64,000 nucleotides of DNA from Diploptera punctata (GCA_030220185.1 JASPKZ010000422.1:691001-755000), one strand, 5' to 3'. Positions 53,750 through 64,000 are shown, counted from the stretch's first letter. Program-made: numbers and translations. Notes: a model not told the origin generated them from the sequence alone.

Positions 53750-54346
53750 CTCTTCAGACAGATAAAGAAATTGGTAAAAAAATTTTAAAAAATTACATGC
53801 CACCCTTTAGTATTTAACAAGTTTCAAAAAAATTTCAACAAATTTAACATTAAATTAGCACCAAAAAATGAATACAGTTTGAATAAATTAATCAAAACCA
53901 ACAAAAATGAAAATATTGAAGATGGTAACAAATCAGGAATTTATCAAATTGAATGTAAAGATTGTGAAAAGATATTCATAGGGAAAACAAAAAGGAATTC
54001 AAATACAAAATTGAAGGAACACCTTAGATATATTAAGAATGGAGAAATATAAAAATCTGCAATAGCTGCACATGCTTGGTCAGAAAAACACAGAATTGAA
54101 ACCAAAGCAAAATTACTTAAACAGTTGGAAAATTCAAAGGAGCTGACAATTTGGGAGAACATTTACATATGCAAGAATAAAAAGAAAACTATGAATTTTG
54201 AAATACCCAGTGAAAATGAGAGGGGATTGATTTGGAAATTCATTGGTCAGCCAACAGAGTGCACAGAAGTCAATTTACAAGAGACACAACCACAGGGCGG
54301 CAATTGTGATTGTGGTGTTGCATCGATAATGTCACAAATTCAGTGA
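53750..54346 (+). pseudogene. PLE-1 linker and GIY-YIG endonuclease
   Basis: After a linker (KFNIKLAPKNEYSLNKLIKT), the plus strand reads NKSGIYQIECKDCEKIFIGK, TKRNSNTKLKEHLRYIKNGE, a stop, and SAIAAHAWSEKHRIETKAKL. This is the GIY-YIG nuclease: GIY is intact, YIG has become FIG. The CKDC pair and EH are present, and the usual Arg of TxRx is Lys-Arg. ELTIWENIYICKNKKKTMNF and GLIWKFIG follow, the C-terminal region corresponding to RE..I in other copies. In an active element this domain nicks target DNA. Confidence 0.87.
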
Positions 54347-54596
54347 CGAAACTCGAGTCTGCATAAAAATCAAGAAATATGAGGTGAGTCAAAATACAAC
54401 TCAAATTTAATTTAATATTTCAGTTACAAAACAATTATTTTAGCATTTAGAGGAGCAGATATGATTAGAGCCAAAATTGTCTTGGGGGGAAAAAAAAATC
54501 AACATGTTAATAGATTAACTGTGTATATTAATTTACTTATTTCGATCATAGTAATAGTGTCAGCTGCTTAATATTAATTTACTTGATTTGTAATAT

Positions 54597-54850
54597 GAAG
54601 GGCTCGCTGTAAAACATGGTAACTAACAAATTCTTGAAAATTGAGTTGATGCATATAAACTGTGATATGTGACCTCCTGAAAGCATTTGGTGAATGTAGT
54701 TTTATTTACCGTGACAATACATCTGCTATCTATTGATGGATGTAAAACTATGTGCACCAAATGCTTCAAGAGGTTACATATTACAGTTGATATGCTACAA
54801 TTCAATTTTCAAGAATTTGTCAGTTACCATGTTTTACAGCCGAGCCCTTC
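54597..54850. mobile_element. Foldback element with 110-bp inverted arms
   Basis: The left arm starts GAAGGGCTCGCTGTAAAACA and the right arm, reversed, GAAGGGCTCGGCTGTAAAAC. Arms 54597-54710 and 54738-54850 match with about 15% differences; the loop is 27 bp. Flanks read ATAT on the left and ATAT on the right, so TSD and terminal repeat cannot be separated. No coding; a MITE-type element. It lies just outside PLE-1. Confidence 0.8.
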
Positions 54851-55127
54851 ATATATAGTGTTTCAATTACCTAAGATGAAATATTTCTTATACAGTGGGC
54901 CCTTTTTAATTTGAACCTCAAGGGGAATTCTAAAAATTTTGAATTATCTGATATTTTAATTAACCAGCTTACAATTTTTTTGATTGAAAATAGGCTTTTT
55001 TTCAATAGAATACTCGTACAATAAATACCTATACTATACCATTACAGCATAATGATGAAAGAAATTTCTCATATTGAAATAAAAACACAACTAAAATACA
55101 CCAGTAAAAACACAAATAAGGTTAAAC

Positions 55128-55243
55128 TTGTATGACAGGCTTAAAAGGCCCTTCTTCTACCAAACAACTGGTATCCTCACATCTACATGTATTCGATCAT
55201 AGAAGTGGATGATCATCTAGCCATATTACGTACTGTAATACAC
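55128..55243 (-). mobile_element. SINE E, 3' end
   Basis: AGGCTTAAAAGGCCCTTCTT and CTCACATCTACATGTATTCG, then GATGATCATCTAGCCA, match the SINE E terminus in reverse. Confidence 0.7.
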
Positions 55244-55688
55244 TATAGGCCTATTTCCATTGTTCACTTAAAAAGTTTGCTTGGTTTGTTTAGTTTTATA
55301 TCATAGACAAAAACTTCAATTTCACTTAAAGCTTAAAATATGTAATTATGAACATTTATTAAGCTTTAATGCAACATTTTCATCACAAGATTAAACCACT
55401 TTTAACACACTCGTCACTGTCCCAGAATTCACTGCCTCTCATTTGTTTCCCCTTTCCTCCATTTTGTGAAAACTAACTTCCAGAATTTTGTCCTTATTTT
55501 TATGTACAGCCTTTGAAATAATTGATGGCGCACTGATAATTTTCAAGTCTCAGAACGAAGCCACTGCGCATGATTAGAGATCAGCTATTTGGTTCACAAG
55601 TATACAACTATTTGAGAAACTAAATCCATTCTATTTCATTGTGAGTCGTGCAGTGGAAAGCAATTTTGTGTAAATAAGTAGTCTGGTA
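55244..55688. other. AT-rich unique stretch
   Basis: No gene recognised. Confidence 0.4.
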
Positions 55689-55689
55689 A

Positions 55690-55858
55690 ATACTGAAAAT
55701 AAAGCAAAGCAAAAGAAATGAAACAAAAGAAAGAAAATTAATTGAAATAAGGACGAGAGAGAGAAAAAAAAGCATAACAGCAGGATTGAACAGGCAACCT
55801 CATGCACGGGAAACATAAGCTCTCTCCACTAAACCACAACCATCTCTCCCAGAAAATG
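55690..55858 (-). mobile_element. tRNA-headed SINE of a further family
   Basis: The minus strand has GATGGTTGTGGTTTAGTGGA (A box region) and GGTTGCCTGTTCAATCCTG (B box), followed by CTTTTTTTTCTCTCTCTCGT. It is not an intact tRNA, because the acceptor stem does not pair convincingly. Confidence 0.5.
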
Positions 55859-56071
55859 TTTGTATGAAGCGATGTAGTACTTCAGGACTTACTTGTATAA
55901 TGAAATTAGATATTAACTTATTTTAAATTAATCAGACACATTTTGTATTAGTAATGGAAATAAATAATTTTATTATGCCATGTGTTTTGTAAACAAAGTA
56001 ATGAGACATTACAATCGTTATTCATTTTCTATATATAAGCTGTTTCCTTTAATTAATTTATTTCCATATAT

Positions 56072-56343
56072 TCCATTCCATAGTAATTCTGCCCGAGGGC
56101 AGATCTTTCACTGCAATCATATCATTTTCATGCTATGTTTTGCAGCTTTACTAGGGAACTGTAGGTGTGGTAGCTTCCCATTTCTTTTCACACCGGTGAA
56201 GAATGATGATGATAATGATAAGGATGATGATGATGGCTGGATGATTTTCGGGGACCGTTGGGCCCTAAGCTTCCTGACATTTATCTTACAGGTGAGGAAA
56301 GACCTGAAAAAATCTCACCCAGGAGCCTGTCCCGACCGGGAAT
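56072..56343 (-). mobile_element. SINE A, 5'-truncated, perfect 12-bp target-site duplication
   Basis: The minus-strand copy starts at CCCGGTCGGGACAGG (the B box 3' half), so the head is lost. The duplication ATTTCCATATAT (56060-56071 and 56344-56355) shows it inserted already truncated. Confidence 0.92.
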
Positions 56344-56439
56344 ATTTCCATATATATGCAAATTTATTTGTTAAAGAAGCCTGGTAACATGTAGGCATTA
56401 TGAAAATTAACGACGTTATTAAATAATAGTAAATAAAAA

Positions 56440-56530
56440 ACATATGTACCTAACCAGAATCGAATGTAGGCCTGTGTTGTTGGAAAATGAGCATCTTACT
56501 GACTGCTCCACTGAAGCGAAAATATGAATG
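56440..56530 (-). mobile_element. tRNA-like SINE head remnant
   Basis: The minus strand has CAGTGGAGCAGTCAGTAAGA and CTACATTCGATTCTGGTTAG, A- and B-box-like with usual spacing. No body is recognised. Confidence 0.4.
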
Positions 56531-57478
56531 CTGCATGAAGAGAGACTTACGCCGTCCGCTTTATACTCAAACGAGTCAGAACATGTAACAATGTACTGGT
56601 GTGAATCACTCTTAAAACTCTTTTAACTTTCCATCATCAAAAGATGTGCCATCATTTTCTTGAAAGGCTGTACATTGATATCATGTTAGGCAAGATTCCT
56701 TACTCTTTTGCAATGTGTACTTTTTCATCATGCTTATTTTCTTCTCTTAATACTTCAACTTTTGCAAAAAGAGTTAAACTGGTGTAGGCATCACATTTTG
56801 ACATTTTGAACTCTGAACTAAAAAAAAAATTCATAAAAGTCCTGCTATTCCAACTTTTTACCTAGGGAAGAGGGTAGATAAGTAACACACACACAATTGC
56901 GATAGTCAATGCCTGCCGGTTTCCAACATTGAAGGTTCAGGAAGTCGGGGGGGGGGGGAGAGGTAGAGTTCACAAGGCCTGCAAATATAACAGTTAAGTC
57001 TGTTAACAATAATCACTATCTGTGCAGGGTGCTCTACATTAAAAATAGATTTTTTGCGAGTTCTCAGAAGTCTTGAAATTACAAAATTACTAACTTTACA
57101 TAAAATCCTGCCTTCGAATTATCCAAATTTGAAAATGAAATTAAACATGATATTTTAACACTGATTTAAACAGAAATTTCAAGGGGATTAAATTTTTATT
57201 CATATTATATATTATTTTGAACTACCCAACATCAAACAAAACCAGAATTGTATGTGAATTAAGATATTCAAAACAAAATTAATAAATTCAGCAATGTATG
57301 AGGTGTTATTATTAGGTCCCTAAAATGCCAGAAAAGAAACTAAAATTCTTCTTCTCCCTTTAGGATTTGGTGATATCACATGTTCTGCCTCTATCATCTT
57401 CTTAAGAAGTCGAACCAAATCTCTCTTCATGATCGGCCAGTAATTCATTATCTTCTTTGGTTCTCTGTCATTTTGTCA
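56531..57478. other. AT-rich unique stretch
   Basis: It contains a G13 run at 56946-56959. No gene. Confidence 0.45.
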
Positions 57479-57511
57479 ACATGATCTTTCTTACTTACTT
57501 ACTCACTGGCA

Positions 57512-58435
57512 CTATCGAACCCGTAGGTTCATGGCCGCGCGGACATAAGCTCTCCATACATCCCTATCCTGAGCTAATGCTTTCCAATCATTCCCTGTAT
57601 AATCTACTTCCCTCAAATCATAGTTAATGTTGTTCTCCCACCTCATTCTTGGTCTACCAACTGGGCGTTTTCCTTCTGGCTTTCCTACAAGAAGTTTCCA
57701 TGCACGTCTTTCATTCCCCATACGCGCAACATGTCCTGCCCATCGCAGTCTACGAGACTTAACTGTTCTTATTATATCTGGCTTCCTATAAAGACCATGT
57801 AGTTCATTATTATGTAGTCTTCTCCATTCACCTGTCTGTTCATCTCTCTTTGGTCCAAAAATTTTCCTAAGAACTTTATTCTCAAATACTTGCAATCTCC
57901 TTTCCTCCCTTAAAGTAAGAGTCCATGTTTCGCACCCATATAATATAACTGGTAGAATAATAGTTTTATATATTTTCAGCTTAACGTTTTTTGAAAGGAG
58001 TTGGGACATCAAAAGTCTCTGTAATGTATAATAGCACGTATTTCCAGAATTGAGCCTATGTTTAATTTCTTTGTGCATCTCATTCCTATTTGTGATTATT
58101 GTTCCTAGGTATTTGAATTCAGCCACTTCCTCAAAATTTCCCTCATTTGTCCTTAGCTGTCCATTTCCACTATATACTGAATTTCTACGTGTGACCATAT
58201 ATTTAGTTTTATTGATATTTACTTCCAGTCCCAATTTCTTAGTGTTACTCAATAGTGTGTGCGTGTTGGCCTTTAGTATCTCCTCGCTATCGGCCAGTAG
58301 TACTACATCATCAGCATAAACTAACAGCTTATTAATACCATTCAGTTGTAAGCCTTCCTCATTCTCTAAAGATTTAATGGCATGCTCTAGTACAAAATTA
58401 AATAGTAGAGGAGACAGTGCATCTCCTTGCTTCAA
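57512..58435 (-). pseudogene. R1 reverse transcriptase palm, thumb and C-terminal domain
   Basis: 307 codons after the frameshift. KQGDALSPLLFNFVLEHAIK is motif B and LLVYADDVVLLADS (YADD at 40-43) is the catalytic motif C. LEVNINKTKYMV is motif D, and FKYLGTIITNRNEMHKEIKH and YGCETWTLTLREERRL form the thumb. The C-terminal domain (RLRWAGHVARMGNERRAWKL, GRPRMRWENNINYDLREVDY) ends at NLRVR-stop, 17 bp before the GTAA tail. The listed ATG is internal. All catalytic residues are present, so apart from the stop and the frameshift the enzyme looks complete. Confidence 0.93.
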
Positions 58436-59289
58436 CCCATTCTGGATTTTAAAAGTGTTGAAAACTGTTTGCCTACACGTACCCTACTCTTTGAGCCATT
58501 TAGACACATTCGTATAAGTCTAACTAACTTTTTAGGAATTCCGAACTCCAGCAATATACTATATAACTTCTCCCTCTTAATTGAATCATATGCTTTTTTG
58601 AAGTCTACATATAGTTGATGTACAGTACCATTATATTCCCATTTCTTTTCTAAAATCTGTCTTATCCTAAAAATCTGATCTGTTGTAGACCTGTTTCTTC
58701 TAAATGCACATCCTAGAATGTCATCAATATGGGGAGTAAGTCTGCTTACTAATATATTTGTTAGAATTTTGTACGAAGTTGAAAGTAATGAGATGCCCCT
58801 GTAGTTGTTGCAATCAGTTTTATCTCCTTTCTTATAAATTGGTAAGATAATTGATTCCTTCCATTCATCTGGAAGAGCTTCTTTTTCCCAAATCATACTA
58901 AGCAACCAACATATCTTGTCCATCAATTTTTCTCCCCCTGATTTTATCAGTTCTGCTGGGATCTCATCTGAACCTGATGCTTTATACATCTTCAATTTTT
59001 CAATTGCCATTTCAACCTCTAATGCACTTGGCTCTGCGACTAGCATTTCTGCTGTCTGTAACTTATCCTCCTCAATGTCCTGTTCTGTATGTACATTTAA
59101 TAGCTGATTAAAGTAACTTTTCCATCTATTTAATATACTCTTAGAATCTGCAATCATATCCCCAATTTCATTCTGAATTATGTTTGTTCTAGCCTGAAAC
59201 CCTTTCTTCTCTATACTAATTCCCTGATATAATTCTCTAATGTTCCTATTTTTTGCATTCATTTCAAGATCATTAATCTTCTCTCTCAA
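58432..59289 (-). pseudogene. R1 reverse transcriptase, first part
   Basis: In frame with the endonuclease after the single stop, with 285 sense codons. The first codon is TTG (Leu), not a start. Landmarks: KASGSDEIPAELIK at 103-116, DEWKESIILPIYKKGDKT at 141-158, NNYRGISLLS at 161-170, FRRNRSTTDQIF at 196-207 and YVDFKKAYDSI at 227-237, with the motif A catalytic Asp. After GKQFSTLLK the frame ends at RMG-stop. A one-base loss in the T/A run near 58450 shifts the following LKQGDALSP out of frame. Confidence 0.92.
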
Positions 59290-60540
59290 TTATTCCCTCT
59301 TTTTACTCTTTAGTAACTTGGTGGTTTCCCGTCTAATACTACCCAATTGCTCTAAATTTACCTCATTTGGCTCGTGTAACCATTTCATTTTTGCTAGCTT
59401 CCTTTTCTTTACAATGTCGGCACATTCCTCATCAAACCATTTCTTGTTTTGCCTCTTTTTTAAACAACCAATGCTTTCTGATGCTGACAATTTAATAGTA
59501 TCTCTTATAGCCTCCCATTCTTTATTTATATCAGTTTCTTCTTCGTTTGCCACATTGTCATCTGAAGATTCCAATACTTCAAATCTATTAGCAATTTTGA
59601 TTTGGTATTCTTGCCGCATTTCATCATTTTTCAAGTTTTTTAATTCATATTTTACAGAATCATCTGTAGCGTTTGTTCCTCTCATAAGCGATAGCCGTTG
59701 TCTGATTTTCACTCTGACCAGATGATGATCTGAATTGCAGTCTGTCCCTCTAACTGATCTAACATCAATGATGCTACTGTGCCAGCGTTTATCCACTAAT
59801 ACATGATCTATCTGGTTCCGAGTTTCTCCATCTGGAGACGTCCAGGTGTATTTATGAATATCCTTATGCTGAAATGTTGTGCTCTTAACAATGAGATTCT
59901 TTGTTGTGGCAAATGTGACTAATCTAACCCCGTTGTCGTTACTATCTTCATGAAGACTGAATTTGCCTATTGTTGGTTTGAATATATCTTCCCGCCCCAC
60001 TTTTGCATTAAAATCTCCTAAGACAATTTTCATATGATATCGTGAAAGGCTATCAAATAAGCATTTTAATTCTTCATAGAACTCATCCTTGATCTTGTCA
60101 TCTTTATCTTCTGTGGGGGCATGTACATTTACAATTATAAAATCATGTCGTTTACCCTTTAGAATTATGCATGATATCCTATCACTAACAAACTTAATAT
60201 CTCGGATAGCGGATAGTATCCTCCTTCTGACTAAAAAACCTGTTCCAAATGCAGGTCTTTCTGCACCCCCATAGTATAATGCAAAGCTTCCTGATTCCTG
60301 ACTACCTACACCTGGCCACCTAAATTCCTGTAAAGCGACTATATCCAAGGGCGATTTATCTAGTTCCCGCGTTAATATCTGTAGTGCCCCGCTATTGTAT
60401 AAAGTCCTAACATTCCATGTTCCTAGGAACATGTCCCTATGTTTGAGCCTTTGGCATGGGTTTCCTGAAGTACTCCCCGCCCGGAGAACCGAATGGGGGA
60501 CTATTTGACCTCTGGAAAATTTTACCCCAGTTGAACCCAT
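59290..60540 (-). CDS. R1 endonuclease and linker, intact until a stop codon
   Basis: 416 codons. APE-type endonuclease with all expected motifs: GTWNVRTL (Asn 43), ALQEFRW (Glu 72), NVHAPT at 138-143, GDFNAKVG at 175-182, NQIDHVLV at 242-249 and SDHHLVRV at 270-277. It would nick target DNA to prime reverse transcription. A charged linker (about 285-416) includes NKKWFDEECADIVKKRKLAK. The frame ends at TAA where the homologous copy at 51.09 kb has Tyr (REYLREK). Downstream coding continues in the same frame, so the stop is one substitution. The start ATG follows from the copy's own frame; upstream codons are also open. Databases often name such proteins craniofacial development protein 2-like. 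Confidence 0.92.
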   Translation of the reverse strand: MGSTGVKFSRGQIVPHSVLRAGSTSGNPCQRLKHRDMFLGTWNVRTLYNSGALQILTRELDKSPLDIVALQEFRWPGVGSQESGSFALYYGGAERPAFGTGFLVRRRILSAIRDIKFVSDRISCIILKGKRHDFIIVNVHAPTEDKDDKIKDEFYEELKCLFDSLSRYHMKIVLGDFNAKVGREDIFKPTIGKFSLHEDSNDNGVRLVTFATTKNLIVKSTTFQHKDIHKYTWTSPDGETRNQIDHVLVDKRWHSSIIDVRSVRGTDCNSDHHLVRVKIRQRLSLMRGTNATDDSVKYELKNLKNDEMRQEYQIKIANRFEVLESSDDNVANEEETDINKEWEAIRDTIKLSASESIGCLKKRQNKKWFDEECADIVKKRKLAKMKWLHEPNEVNLEQLGSIRRETTKLLKSKKRE

Positions 60541-60864
60541 GTCCTCATTTCTTGACGGTTGTATTTTTAAGGTGAAAGATCGTCACTCTTTCGCCCAAGG
60601 TACTTTTTTCGTCTGGCTTATCACCTTCGACCAGTCCGGCATGGCTAACCCTATCGGCAGCAATGCTTCCACCGGCATAGCTCTCAGGATCATTTAAGCA
60701 TGCAAGCTACTCCACCACGACATGATCTTTCATTTTGTTTTATTTTCTTCTGTATTGTCAGAAAATATTCTCAGATATGATCTTATTGTTACATTTCTTA
60801 TATATGAGCTTTAGTGCATCCTCTTACACATCTCACAAATTTTTATCTCTGCATACAGATCTTT

Positions 60865-61010
60865 CTCGTTTTATCATCATCATCATCTTCAAGGTATGGG
60901 CCTGTTGGCCCATTCCGCTCCCTGGTGCATTATTTGCTGCAGGTGCAGGTCGTCCTTCCAACATTGTTTTGGTCTTCCTACATTTCTTGGGCCTAGAGGT
61001 TTATAATGAA
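60865..61010 (-). mobile_element. R4-like LINE tail fragment
   Basis: ATCATCATCATCTTCAAGGTATGGGCCTGTTGGCCCATTCCG parallels the R4 3' end at 29690-29740, followed by a short piece with GGTCTTCCTAC. Tentative. Confidence 0.45.
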
Positions 61011-62340
61011 GCAGCTGTTTTGATAAATGATTATTTGGCATTCTTTTTTATCATCATTGACAAATCAGAACCATGTATATGGTATATAATAATAGATATT
61101 TAGGATACACGTTGTAAACTAAATGCTTTAGTAAGGAGTGGGGTCAAATTAAAACACTCTCTTTGAACATGTTTTAAGATCTACGAGTTACTGAAACTTA
61201 TTTTGTAGCGGGTATTTTACAATATTTGATCTACGTGTTGTGTATTAATGGAAATTATTTTAATAATTCAGGAATTAAATTGTTATAATTGTTTGTTTGT
61301 CTCGGCCAAGGCATACATTTTCTTTTTATTTCGTACTATGATGAATTTAACATGTTTATATTATTAATATGAGTGTGGAAAATAAACTATTAATTCTCAA
61401 ATGTTTTACCACATGCACCTTTCACCAATATAAAAACTAAAATGTAACATGTGATTATATATACTATACACACACAATCCTAAAGCAGTAATTTCAGAGC
61501 CGTCATATTTAAATAGCCGTTGTTTTACCCTTGAAATCCATTCATGATACATTACTATAAATAGAAACCTTTCAATGTACAGAAACAGCTATAAATAGCT
61601 CATATAACTCATATTGGCAACATTGATTTCCAAAGGAAGAAAATTGAATGTTGCACACTGTCGATAAATTATTTAACATAGTAAAAATTGTTCAAATAAT
61701 TTTAGCTAATCTGCTCAATATTACGAGTATGTTTCAGTTAAAACACATTAATCTATTCTTTTCCGACATTGGAAATTTATTTAGAATAATTTGTGGAATT
61801 TTGCAATCCTCATTCAAAGTTCCCTGCATATTTGATATGGTATTCTAAATGGTAGACTTGAAGTGAAAAATCATAAAAGCACTTCTGAAATCTCAGTTAC
61901 ACAATGTAATTAATTTAATTAAACGTAAGGAATTCAACATAGTATAAAATAAAATATAGTGCAATACATGGACGGACTTTTACATATTTATTGAAAAATT
62001 ATGCCCTTGTCTATCGATTCGGTGATAAACATTTGAACTCATTCATAAGATAATGTTTTGTATCCTTATTTCTTAAAATACTACTACTACTACATGATTG
62101 AGAAATAGTGGAGAAATCTAAGTGTTTTTTCTGAAGAAGTTAATATCAGAAATAATGTAATGTCAAATGGTCTGCCTTCTTGAATTGCAGTAATTGCAAC
62201 ATTACAATAAGTTTCAATTGGTGTGCGTGTTTTATGTTCTATTAAAAAGCTAATTTTATGTTTTATGCGTGTTTTATTTGTAATAAGAATATAATGATTA
62301 GCTTTAGTTGCCTGGAACTAACTAATCATTCACTTTCATA
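61011..62340. other. AT-rich unique stretch
   Basis: No gene or recognised repeat, apart from short AC runs near 61470 and a (CTA)n near 62078. Confidence 0.45.
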
Positions 62341-62362
62341 ATAATAATAATAATAATAATAA
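62341..62362. repeat. (AAT)n microsatellite
   Basis: Seven AAT units. Confidence 0.9.
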
Positions 62363-62371
62363 AAGTGAAGT

Positions 62372-63335
62372 GATTCTACTACAAGCCTTAGGAAGTTTTT
62401 GGGGTCGTAGGAAGTTAAGGCTCCCACTTTTCTAGACAATCGGCACTTGATATTAGTCAGGTTGCTGCATAACTAACTCATTGGCACTATCAAACCAATA
62501 TATTCATGGCCACATTGGCATTAGCTTTCCATACATCCCTATCCTGAGCTAATGTTTTCTAATCATCCCCTGTATAATCTACTTCCCTCAAATCGTGGTT
62601 AATGTAATTCTCCTACCTCATTCTTGGTCTACCAACTGGGTATTTTCCCTCTGGTTTTCATACAAGAAGCTTCCATATCCCTCTCATTCCCATCCATGCC
62701 ACAAATCCTGCAGATTGCAGTCTATGAGATTGAACTCTTCTTATTATATCTGGTTTTCTATAAAGTTCATATAGCTCACTGTTATGAAGTCTCCTCCATC
62801 TGCCTGTCTGCTCATCTTTCATTCGTCCAAAATTTTTCTTAAGGACTTTATCAAATACCCGTAATCTTTTTTCCTCCCTTAAAGTAAGAGTCCGTGTTTC
62901 ACATCCATATAACTAGAAGAATAACGTAATATAATGTACTTTCAGTTTAACATTCTTTTTAGAGAAGATGGGATGACAACAGTCCCTGTAATGCATAATA
63001 GCATACATTTCCAGAATTGAACTTATGTTTAATTCCATTGTGCATCTCATTCCTATTTGTAATTATTGTTCCTAGGTATCTGAATTCAGCCACTTCTAAA
63101 ATTTTCCCTCGTTTGTCATTAAATGTTCATTTCATTATACTTTTATTCCCAGAACAAGCTCCTGGTACTCATTTCCGTTAAAGGCTGAATTGATCACAGA
63201 GCCATGGTACTACCAGAAGGTTTGCATTAATTTAAAAATCCTGACCCCAACCAGGACTCAAACCCTAGACCTTCCGGGTTGTAACATATTGCCTTAACAA
63301 ACTATGCTATGATGAGTCCCCCACAGTAATGTTAG
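62372..63335 (-). mobile_element. SINE F split by an R1 LINE fragment
   Basis: Left piece 62372-62475 (CTAGACAATCGGCACTTGAT) and right piece 63132-63335 (TTTATTCCCAGAACAAGCTC..ACCAGGACTCAAACCC) are adjacent in the intact SINE F at 25090. The 656 bp between are R1. Confidence 0.87.
62476..63131 (-). mobile_element. R1 LINE 3' fragment nested in SINE F
   Basis: Minus-strand R1 from a short TTAG tail (AACTAACTCATTGGCACTAT on plus) to about the GNGQL codons. It is diverged and has no open frame of note. 5'-truncated. Confidence 0.87.
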
Positions 63336-63820
63336 TTAAAGAAAACTTTGAACTACTTGTGTGCTAGCATTAACATCATTGCCTCTTATGTGGAAACTTG
63401 GATTTATTTCCCAGTTGGGTTGAATTACCTGTTTGAAAATTTGTAGTACTTTTCTCAATTGTAAGGTAAATGCCAGAAAAATCAAACCACATCCTGACAA
63501 ATCACCAGCCTTATAATTATGAACCGTATTCATAAAAATTATGATTTTTACATTTTCTTCTTAGAGACTTTACTTTTACCAATATTTGTTCATTATCAAA
63601 TATATTAATTGATATAGAGCACCCCACGCTTTTGATGGTAAAATTCTCTTCTTTTTATTGATAACTCTAGTTTTATTCTATATGTGTTGGAGATGATTTT
63701 TTTGTTGACCACTTTAATTTTATCCGAAGCGTGTTGGAAATTAAAATTATTTTTTCATTTTTTAGTTTGGTTTTCTAATAAAGCGTGTTGTTTTAGTTTT
63801 TTAAAACTATTATATTAGTA
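63336..63820. other. AT-rich unique stretch
   Basis: The 65-codon minus frame here is not convincing. No gene. Confidence 0.4.
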
Positions 63821-63829
63821 TATAAAGTA

Positions 63830-64000
63830 TATTTATTACAAGATCAAAGTATTAGACAACATTATGAAAGCAGAATGAATAAATATATATCAGAGATAGC
63901 GACGTCAGAAGATATAAATATTGAATGGGAAAATATATCAAATGTAATACATAAAACAGCAAATGAGATATTAGGAAAGAAAAATAGAATAAGAAATAGG
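63830..64000 (+). pseudogene. LINE EN-RT linker fragment, runs off the window
   Basis: The plus strand reads LLQDQSIRQHYESRMNKYIS, EIATSEDINIEWENISNVIH and KTANEILGKKNRIRN without a stop to the end. It matches in style the linker of R2-type LINEs (YKERLRIKIENLDYKEDIEE.., AAKEALG), just after the endonuclease. RT presumably follows beyond the window. Confidence 0.7.

Larger units (their letters stand above)
52193..54415 (+). mobile_element. PLE-1, Penelope-like element with RT and GIY-YIG, two nested insertions
   Basis: The order is RT fingers/palm start (52264-52630), a TTAA insertion, SINE A, RT palm (53165-53330), connection domain (53420-53660), linker, and GIY-YIG endonuclease (53930-54240). 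About 28 bp near the ends are inverted: AAATTTGAGTTGTATTTTG at 52227 and CAAAATACAACTCAAATTT at 54391. This fits the inverted pseudo-LTR arrangement known for these elements. The 5' region may be incomplete. Confidence 0.87.
57491..60719 (-). mobile_element. R1 LINE (RTE-like), near full-length, perfect 12-bp target-site duplication
   Basis: 3229 bp on the minus strand, from TCGTGGTGGAGTAGCTTGCA at the 5' end to CGATAGTGCCAGTGAGTAAG with a GTAA tandem tail. Flanked by ACATGATCTTTC at 57479-57490 and 60720-60731. It encodes one reading unit with APE-type endonuclease, RT and a C-terminal domain. I see only one in-frame stop (59290-59292) and one frameshift (about 58450). The tandem tail, single EN-RT frame and lack of a gag-like ORF suggest the RTE clade. 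The extended 5' UTR is about 180 bp. Confidence 0.95.

Noticed and set aside
59240..59725. 161-codon plus-strand frame
   Set aside because: Antisense shadow of the R1 endonuclease/linker; low-complexity Ser/Phe/Leu content.

Overview
The window is eukaryotic, almost certainly from an insect with a large, repeat-rich genome. It is AT-rich and dense in (AAT)n, (AT)n and (AC)n microsatellites. It has tRNA-headed SINEs with polymerase III box B sequences, endonuclease plus reverse transcriptase (EN+RT) LINEs, Penelope-like elements (PLEs) and mariner/Tigger remnants, and no bacterial operon structure. The LINE and SINE types look to me like those of cockroaches (Periplaneta americana-like). That is recall plus inference, not a database match. 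No intact host protein-coding gene can be supported. The best host signals are a CCAAT/YY1-like promoter with a first exon and splice donor at about 31.85-32.30 kb, and a weaker CpG-rich exon-like patch ending in a GTAAGT donor at 8.89 kb.

Repeat families, named locally. R1 is an RTE-like LINE with a GTAA/TTAG tandem tail. Its one near full-length copy (57491-60719, minus) has a perfect 12-bp target-site duplication (TSD) and only one visible stop and one frameshift. There are many R1 fragments, including a 5' copy at 49.66-51.65 kb. R2 (12.6-15.27 kb) is a second EN+RT LINE with a GATA tail. R3 and R4 are related LINE 3' ends in several copies. R5 (41.43-42.26 kb) is a Jockey/CR1-like LINE 3' end. 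PLEs with GIY-YIG endonuclease lie at 52.2-54.4 kb (PLE-1) and 47.2-47.9 kb (PLE-2); two C-terminal PLE copies lie at 26.9-28.2 kb (PLE-3). The DNA elements are a mariner-like element (2066-2772), a Tigger/pogo-like element (4691-5816), a mariner transposase fragment (29.1-29.4 kb) and several terminal-inverted-repeat or foldback elements. SINE families are A, B, an A-B chimera, D, E and F.

Layout: 0-6 kb holds SINE A, R1 pieces, mariner and Tigger inside R1. 6-12 kb is mostly unique, with a complete SINE A. 12-25 kb is a LINE graveyard. 25-31 kb holds SINEs, PLE-3 and LINE ends. 31-39 kb is the least repeat-masked part and carries the promoter, a perfect tandem duplication and a cluster of degenerate modules containing an NRF-1-like palindrome. 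39-49 kb holds inverted-repeat elements, R5, a duplicated segment carrying two later insertions, SINE E, PLE-2 and a retroposed 5S rRNA copy. 49-61 kb holds R1, PLE-1 with two nested insertions, a foldback element and the full R1. 61-64 kb is AT-rich, with a LINE nested in a SINE and a LINE fragment running off the end.

The elements do not form a pathway. What connects them is mobilisation: SINEs and the 5S copy presumably use LINE enzymes, and nested insertions give a relative chronology. The most distinctive signal is a set of PLE-like inverted repeats carrying hammerhead-ribozyme-like cores.
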